This document shows, in pieces, positions 7,404 to 11,232 of a stretch of 11,232 nt of DNA (the first letter of the stretch is position 1; every line of letters begins with the position of its first letter). The notes beneath the pieces were generated by a model, which was given only the letters and a program-made list of their open reading frames with translations, was not told where the DNA came from and made no database searches. The DNA lies in the NCBI GenBank assembly GCA_023430545.1, contig JAEZAF010000276.1, positions 1-11,232 of the forward strand, in the 5' to 3' direction. The position numbers and the translations under genes are program-made. The DNA comes from Chloroflexota bacterium (lineage in GTDB: Bacteria > Chloroflexota > Anaerolineae > Aggregatilineales > Phototrophicaceae).

Positions 7404-7431
7404 TTGTAAAAAATGCCTAAAACCTTATGCT
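7404..7431 (+). promoter_or_regulatory. Possible upstream tandem promoter of the small gene
   Basis: TTGTAA (7404-7409), a 16-base spacer and TATGCT (7426-7431) form a moderate sigma-70-type promoter in an AT-rich stretch. It uses the same -10 hexamer as the closer promoter downstream. Confidence 0.4.
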
Positions 7432-7438
7432 TTATCTA

Positions 7439-7467
7439 TTGTCAAATTTGCATAAGTGGCATATGCT
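7439..7467 (+). promoter_or_regulatory. Sigma-70-type promoter of the small gene
   Basis: TTGTCA (7439-7444), exactly 17 bases, then TATGCT (7462-7467). The -35 matches the consensus at five of six positions and the -10 has the key TA...T. Transcription would begin near 7474, about 20 bases before the ATG and just ahead of the ribosome binding site. The -10 overlaps GCATA/TATGC half-sites that may bind a regulator. Confidence 0.6.
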
Positions 7468-7493
7468 GAAGGCATAACAAGGAGTCACCTAAA

Positions 7494-7673
7494 ATGTTTG
7501 CCAACGAGTACATTGCACTGCAAATCGCCAAATCCCGTCAGAACGAACTGGAGTCAGAACGTCGCCACGACCTGCTGAACTTCCTGGTTCGGGAATACAA
7601 GGCAGAGCTTCGCCGCCGCGGTGAGCGCGACGAATACAGCGATCGTGACGATCGTCAACAGCCCAAGAAGTAA
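7494..7673 (+). CDS. Small highly charged helical protein, 59 residues, unknown function
   Basis: I do not recognise a characterised family. The protein begins MFANEYIALQIAKSRQNEL and is rich in Arg, Glu, Asp and Lys. Residues 3-42 look like one long amphipathic helix: hydrophobic positions (I7, L9, I11, L19, L27, L28, F30, L31, Y35, L39) recur at helical spacing. The last 17 residues are a polar, probably disordered tail ending in PKK. There is no Cys, signal peptide or membrane segment, so it is likely cytoplasmic and perhaps acts by binding a partner or as a dimer. The gene is well supported despite its size: AAGGAG (7479-7484) lies 9 bases before the ATG, a good promoter is upstream and a Rho-independent terminator lies 40 bases after the stop. 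Similar short YIA...RQ-type proteins occur in Chloroflexota from memory, without assigned function. Confidence 0.8.
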   Translation: MFANEYIALQIAKSRQNELESERRHDLLNFLVREYKAELRRRGERDEYSDRDDRQQPKK

Positions 7674-7713
7674 GGCGTGTATCGTCTGCGCTTCCCCAAC
7701 TTATCCTGCCCTT

Positions 7714-7754
7714 AAAGCCCTATCCCGATGACATCCGGGATAGGGCTTTTTATT
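7714..7754 (+). terminator. Rho-independent terminator of the small gene
   Basis: A 14-bp perfect stem, AAAGCCCTATCCCG (7714-7727) with CGGGATAGGGCTTT (7736-7749), has an 8-base loop and runs into TTTTTATT. It ends the transcript of the small gene and insulates the kinase gene from it. Confidence 0.92.
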
Positions 7755-7784
7755 CATGGGAACGTCCTCTCAGACGTGTTACCA

Positions 7785-7802
7785 TATGCATAAACCTATG
7801 CT
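7785..7802 (+). promoter_or_regulatory. Promoter/operator region of the kinase gene with TATGC/GCATA half-sites
   Basis: TATGC (7785-7789), GCATA (7788-7792) and TATGC (7797-7801) cluster here, and TATGCT (7797-7802) is the same hexamer used as -10 by the small gene. No good -35 lies 16-18 bases upstream, so the promoter assignment is weak. The half-site cluster resembles the one before the small gene. Confidence 0.35.
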
Positions 7803-7837
7803 TGGCGTAAGCTCAATGCGCGATTAGAGGACAATGG

Positions 7838-9826
7838 ATGTCGATGTCAGAAAACGAGCCAAAATCGAACACGAATACGGGCTTTGGGACGATGTTGGGC
7901 CAGTATCGTCTGGAAGAGCTGGTTGCCTCCGGTGGCATGGCGCGCATTTACAAGGCTGTCGATACCAATCTGGAACGCACCGTCGCCGTTAAGGTGCTGA
8001 TGCCGGAGCTGATCGATCTGGATGATACACTGATCGAACGCTTCGAACGTGAGGCGAAGGCGGTCGCGCAACTGGAACATGACAACATCGTCCGCATTTA
8101 TGATTATCGCCGGCAGGACGATCGCTACTACATCGTCATGAACTACATCGAGGGGCATGATCTTGCCGATGAACTGAACATCCTGCGGCGCGAAAACCGC
8201 CTGATGGATGTCAGCCGGGCGCTGAGGCTGCTGGCACAGGTGGCACAGGCGCTGGACTTCGCGCATGCCGCCGGGATTGTGCATCGCGATGTCAAGCCAT
8301 CCAACGTGCTGCTGACGAAAAAAGACAAGGCGATTCTGACCGATTTCGGTTTGGTGCTGCGCCAGTCGATTGACAAGACGATGGGCACGGCCTTCGGGAC
8401 GCCGCGCTATATCGCCCCGGAACAGGCACTGGCCTCTGAAAATTCGGTCCCGCAGAGTGATATTTACTCGCTGGCGGTGATTATCTATGAAATCCTGACC
8501 GGGCAGATGCTGTTCTTCTCGGAGAACCCGATGCAGATCGCCATGAGTCATATCAATGAGCCGCCGACACCACCGAGCAGCATCAATCCTACGATTCCGG
8601 CGGCGGCTGAACGTGAACTGCTGAAGGCGCTGGCGAAGAACCCGGTTGAGCGTCACCGGTCCGCCAGTGAACTGATTTCGGCTCTGAAGCAGGCGTACCG
8701 CGATGTGGCCGCTTCCGCGGGGGCTTCCAGTGCGCAGCAGAAGGGCGCACATCAGACGCTGGTGCTCTCCGATGACGATAACAGCCGTGAACTGCTGAAA
8801 CAGTCCTTTGAGGACGGCCCGAAGGATAAGCGCAAACCCGGTGAAATGACGATCACTTTTCTGGATGATACGGATACGACGCGAGAGGCCGCCCTGCTGG
8901 CGTCGTGGGATGAACCCTCAGCAAAACCAGCATCTCCCGAAGCATCGGCCCCTCCAGTCCCCGCGCCGGTCGGCGCATCGGGTGCAGCGGCTGGCACATC
9001 GGTGAGTACCACCGCCCCGACCACACCGGCGAATGCGGCCAGCGTTGAGTCCAAGCCTGCGGCTAAGGCTGAAGCCAAAGCTGCCGCGTCCCCTGTGCCG
9101 GTGCCATCTGCGGTTCCGGCGTCACCTTCACATGGAAAGGCGACGGCAGAGTCGAAGCAGGTCGGCGCAGCAGCTCCCACAAGTCAGCGCCGAGGTCTGA
9201 TGGCATTGGTGGGGGGTGTGGTGGTCGCGCTGGTGCTGCTGGGCGGTGCGCTGCTGCTGACCAGTCAGCAGACGCCTGGGGTTGACCCGGATAACATGCT
9301 GACCGAAGCAGGCGGTGAATCCGGCACGAACGCGGATGAGCCTCCGACCGTGCTGCTCTCTGCTGCCATGACGCTTCCGCCGGTGATCAGTCCGACAGCG
9401 ACCACGCTGCCCGCATTAGCACCCGTGACGGGTGGACAGCCGGTGCGACTGGAATACAACGATCATATTCTGGTGCTGCGCAATCTGGACGGCGGGACGG
9501 TGAGTGTTGCCGGACTGGAGCTTGCCAAGATCGGGGCTGAAAGCGGCATCGCCGGGACACGGGTGGAAAATCAGGTGGTGCCAGCGGCAGGCTGTGTCGG
9601 ATTGGTGCAGGCGGGGCATTCGTTCAATCAGCGTCAGTGGGACTGCACAGGGCGCACGTATTACGATGAAGTCACGGTGGCGGGTGAGCAGCTCTTCTGG
9701 CGGACGGCACAGCCCGGACAATTTGAGGTACGCGTGGGCGGCAGCGTGATCGCCTACTGCACGACGGTCCAGCGCGGTGGAAACCAGACCTGCGAGTTTA
9801 ACATCCCGGCACAGGCGGCGAGCTGA
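7838..9826 (+). CDS. Transmembrane serine/threonine protein kinase (Hanks type) with Cys-containing extracellular domain
   Basis: 662 residues. The cytoplasmic kinase domain (about 23-288) has Lys52 in VAVKVL, Glu72 in helix C, HRDVKPSN with catalytic Asp151, DFG at 169-171 and GTPRYIAPE (187-195), so all catalytic residues are present. The glycine loop ASGGMARIY (30-38) replaces the first and third usual Gly with Ala. A long linker follows, acidic at about 300-350 and Pro/Ala/Ser-rich at about 355-450. One membrane segment spans 453-475. The extracellular part (about 510-662) is beta-rich with four cysteines (586, 603, 641, 652) that probably pair; it is not a PASTA repeat and looks like a sensor or ligand-binding module. 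AGAGGA (7826-7831) lies 6 bases before ATG 7838; ATG 7844 is the alternative. The gene stands alone between a terminator and hairpin repeats. The signal it senses and its targets are unknown. Confidence 0.92.
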   Translation: MSMSENEPKSNTNTGFGTMLGQYRLEELVASGGMARIYKAVDTNLERTVAVKVLMPELIDLDDTLIERFEREAKAVAQLEHDNIVRIYDYRRQDDRYYIVMNYIEGHDLADELNILRRENRLMDVSRALRLLAQVAQALDFAHAAGIVHRDVKPSNVLLTKKDKAILTDFGLVLRQSIDKTMGTAFGTPRYIAPEQALASENSVPQSDIYSLAVIIYEILTGQMLFFSENPMQIAMSHINEPPTPPSSINPTIPAAAERELLKALAKNPVERHRSASELISALKQAYRDVAASAGASSAQQKGAHQTLVLSDDDNSRELLKQSFEDGPKDKRKPGEMTITFLDDTDTTREAALLASWDEPSAKPASPEASAPPVPAPVGASGAAAGTSVSTTAPTTPANAASVESKPAAKAEAKAAASPVPVPSAVPASPSHGKATAESKQVGAAAPTSQRRGLMALVGGVVVALVLLGGALLLTSQQTPGVDPDNMLTEAGGESGTNADEPPTVLLSAAMTLPPVISPTATTLPALAPVTGGQPVRLEYNDHILVLRNLDGGTVSVAGLELAKIGAESGIAGTRVENQVVPAAGCVGLVQAGHSFNQRQWDCTGRTYYDEVTVAGEQLFWRTAQPGQFEVRVGGSVIAYCTTVQRGGNQTCEFNIPAQAAS

Positions 9827-9850
9827 GTCGCGATCCAGATGGTTACAAGT

Positions 9851-9878
9851 GGACACGACAGTGGTGCCGTGTCCCTAC
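9851..9878 (-). repeat. REP-like hairpin with GTAG foot, copy C
   Basis: GGACACG (9851-9857) pairs with CGTGTCC (9868-9874); after one A/C mismatch, CA pairs with TG around a GTGG loop. CTAC (9875-9878) adjoins, so the minus strand reads GTAG-hairpin. The stem differs from copies A and B by paired substitutions. Confidence 0.7.
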
Positions 9879-9899
9879 AGCAAGGTGTATATATACAGC

Positions 9900-9938
9900 G
9901 GACGCCCCGGACATGCTTCGCATGTATGGCGTCCCTGC
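9900..9938 (-). repeat. REP-like hairpin, longer variant with GCAG foot, copy D
   Basis: Outer stem GGACGCC (9900-9906) with GGCGTCC (9928-9934) and inner stem ACATGC (9911-9916) with GCATGT (9920-9925) around a TTC loop; a 4/2-base internal bulge separates them. The adjoining CTGC (9935-9938) gives GCAG on the minus strand instead of GTAG. It is a longer relative of the other three copies. Confidence 0.65.
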
Positions 9939-10098
9939 AATTTCTTAAATTCGGGCGCAGCTTCCAGCCCGCATAACCTGTCCGGCCCACGCTGGTAACC
10001 AATTTTGAAATCGTCTCTATCATGAAATTTTAACTGTAACATCTGACGGGGCGGTCTCGTCCGGTAGATAGATTCTTGATACCTAACAGGATGCCGTT

Positions 10099-11232
10099 AT
10101 GCCAAATCGTCTGCAATATGAGACTTCGCCTTATCTGCTTCAGCATCAGGATAACCCAGTGGACTGGTATCCGTGGGGTGAGGAAGCGCTTGAAAAGGCG
10201 AAAGCTGAAGAGAAGCCGATTCTGCTGAGTGTCGGTTACAGTGCCTGTCACTGGTGTCATGTGATGGCGCATGAGAGCTTTGAGCACGAACCGACTGCGC
10301 AGATGATGAACGACTGGTTCGTCAACATCAAGGTGGACCGCGAAGAACGCCCGGATATCGACGACATCTACATGCAGGCGGTGCAGGCCATGACCCGCAG
10401 CGGCGGCTGGCCGATGACTGTCTTCCTGACACCGGAAGGGCAGCCCTTTTACGGCGGGACGTATTTCCCGCTGGAACCGCGCTATGGGATGCCTTCCTTC
10501 CGGCAGATATTGGAAGGTGTGCACGATGCCTGGGCTAACCGCCGCGATGATGTCCGCAAGTCGGCGGCAGAGCTGACTAATGTCATGGACCGCGCCGAAC
10601 TTGGAATCGGTGGCAGCGAGGATGATCTTCAGCCTGCACTGCTGGATGCGGCGGTTGGGCAGATGAAGCAGCAGTTCGACCCGCGTCACGGTGGATTCGG
10701 CGGTGCGCCGAAGTTCCCGCAGCCGATGAACCTCGAATTCATGCTGCGCGATTATGCCCGGACGGGTGATGCTGAAACGCTGCGAGTTGTCACGCATACG
10801 CTGGAACGCATGGCGCACGGGGGTATTTACGATCAGATCGGCGGCGGCTTTGCGCGTTACAGTGTCGATGTCCACTGGCTGGTGCCGCATTTCGAGAAGA
10901 TGCTGTACGACAATGCACAGCTCAGCCGTGTGTATCTCCATGCATGGCAGGTGACTGGCGAACCGTTCTACCGTCGCATTGCGGAAGAGATTTATGATTA
11001 CATCCTGCGCGAGATGACGTCCCCTGAGGGCGGCTTCTACAGTGCGACTGATGCCGACAGTGAAGGTGAAGAGGGCAAGTTCTTCGTCTGGTCGATGGAT
11101 GAAATACAGACTCTGCTGGATGCTGAGGATGCGAGGACGGCAATTGAGTATTTTGGTGTGACACGCGGCGGCAACTTCGAAGGCCACAATATTCTGTATG
11201 TGCCGAATGATGACGCTACCGTCGCGGATCGG
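10099..11232 (+). CDS. YyaL/DUF255-type thioredoxin-domain protein, N-terminal part
   Basis: 378 codons are present, still open at the right edge; the family is usually near 680-700 residues, so slightly more than half is seen. The N-terminal signature NRLQYETSPYLLQHQDNPVD (3-22) with WYPWGEEA right after it is nearly diagnostic. The thioredoxin-like domain has SACHWCHVM (48-56) with the C50-x-x-C53 pair, then VDREERPDID and GGWPMTVFLTPEGQPFYGGT. The second part (from about residue 185) begins the six-hairpin-glycosidase-like region, with GGFGGAPKFPQP and GGGFARYSVD. Bacterial members are cytoplasmic and of uncertain activity; redox or sugar-related roles have been proposed. ATG 10099 is preceded by AGGA (10088-10091) at 7 bases. 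An antisense open frame covers much of this gene but is a codon-bias shadow. Confidence 0.9.
   Translation, partial: MPNRLQYETSPYLLQHQDNPVDWYPWGEEALEKAKAEEKPILLSVGYSACHWCHVMAHESFEHEPTAQMMNDWFVNIKVDREERPDIDDIYMQAVQAMTRSGGWPMTVFLTPEGQPFYGGTYFPLEPRYGMPSFRQILEGVHDAWANRRDDVRKSAAELTNVMDRAELGIGGSEDDLQPALLDAAVGQMKQQFDPRHGGFGGAPKFPQPMNLEFMLRDYARTGDAETLRVVTHTLERMAHGGIYDQIGGGFARYSVDVHWLVPHFEKMLYDNAQLSRVYLHAWQVTGEPFYRRIAEEIYDYILREMTSPEGGFYSATDADSEGEEGKFFVWSMDEIQTLLDAEDARTAIEYFGVTRGGNFEGHNILYVPNDDATVADR

Larger units (their letters stand above)
7172..7493. other. Intergenic region with REP-like hairpin and tandem promoters
   Basis: No gene of convincing size is seen in these 322 bases. The first half holds a REP-like hairpin (7298-7321). 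From about 7370 the DNA turns AT-rich and carries two promoter candidates for the small downstream gene. No clear terminator for the glycosyltransferase block is present; the hairpin lacks a T-tract. Confidence 0.7.
9827..10098. other. Intergenic region with paired REP-like hairpins
   Basis: No convincing gene is present in 272 bases. Two REP-like hairpins (9851-9878 and 9900-9938) lie in the same orientation, separated by a perfect 12-base AT palindrome, TGTATATATACA (9886-9897). A weak promoter candidate for the rightward gene is TTGAAA (10005-10010), 17 bases, TTTTAA (10028-10033). No T-tract terminator is seen after the kinase. Confidence 0.6.

Noticed and set aside
7847..8752. A 301-codon minus-strand open frame
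   Set aside because: It is antisense to the kinase domain, whose catalytic motifs are all intact; its composition is typical of a shadow frame.
1276..9938. The four GGAC...GTCC hairpins as Rho-independent terminators or a CRISPR array
   Set aside because: None is followed by a T-tract, and copies are scattered without regular repeat-spacer periodicity.
9839..9976. A 45-codon plus-strand open frame in the gap after the kinase
   Set aside because: It runs through both hairpin repeats, lacks a ribosome binding site and has no protein-like pattern.
10030..11187. A 385-codon open frame on the minus strand
   Set aside because: It is antisense to the clear YyaL/DUF255-type gene, has no recognisable motif and His/Arg-rich composition; it reflects GC-driven codon bias.

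Overview
The window is GC-rich bacterial DNA, roughly 60% G+C by eye, with dense, mostly co-directional genes. Several traits together suggest a member of the Chloroflexota, probably Anaerolineae-like: a Hanks-type kinase with a Pro/Ala-rich linker and a single membrane segment, lipoproteins with Thr/Glu-rich low-complexity tracts, exported FlgD-type Ig repeats, and small hairpin repeats between genes. This assignment is inference from style; the window has no rRNA or other marker gene.

Layout. Bases 1-611 (minus strand) hold the N-terminal part of a multi-spanning membrane protein resembling GT-C glycosyltransferases; it runs off the left edge. Divergent from it, at 695-1189, is a hot-dog-fold (PaaI-like) thioesterase. 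After a 200-base gap with one hairpin repeat and a dyad comes a five-gene block at 1390-7171: an exported FlgD-Ig-like protein, a lipoprotein resembling a PhnD-type periplasmic binding protein, two GT2 glycosyltransferases and one GT1 (MGT-type) glycosyltransferase. The last three overlap by 1 and 4 bases, so this end of the block is clearly one transcription unit.

The 7172-7493 gap carries a second hairpin repeat and a well-formed promoter. The promoter serves a tiny 59-codon gene (7494-7673) that is closed by a textbook Rho-independent terminator. A transmembrane Ser/Thr protein kinase with a Cys-containing extracellular domain follows at 7838-9826. The next gap holds two more hairpin repeats. 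The last gene, from 10099 off the right edge, is a YyaL/DUF255-type thioredoxin-domain protein.

How the genes may work together. The central block looks like a cell-envelope glycoconjugate locus: two exported proteins with Thr/Asp/Glu-rich tracts sit beside three cytoplasmic glycosyltransferases and, divergently, a probable membrane glycosyltransferase. Whether the tracts are glycosylated is a hypothesis. The most notable non-coding signals are four REP-like hairpins that share a GTAG (one GCAG) foot, and GCATA/TATGC half-sites clustered in the promoter regions of both the small gene and the kinase.
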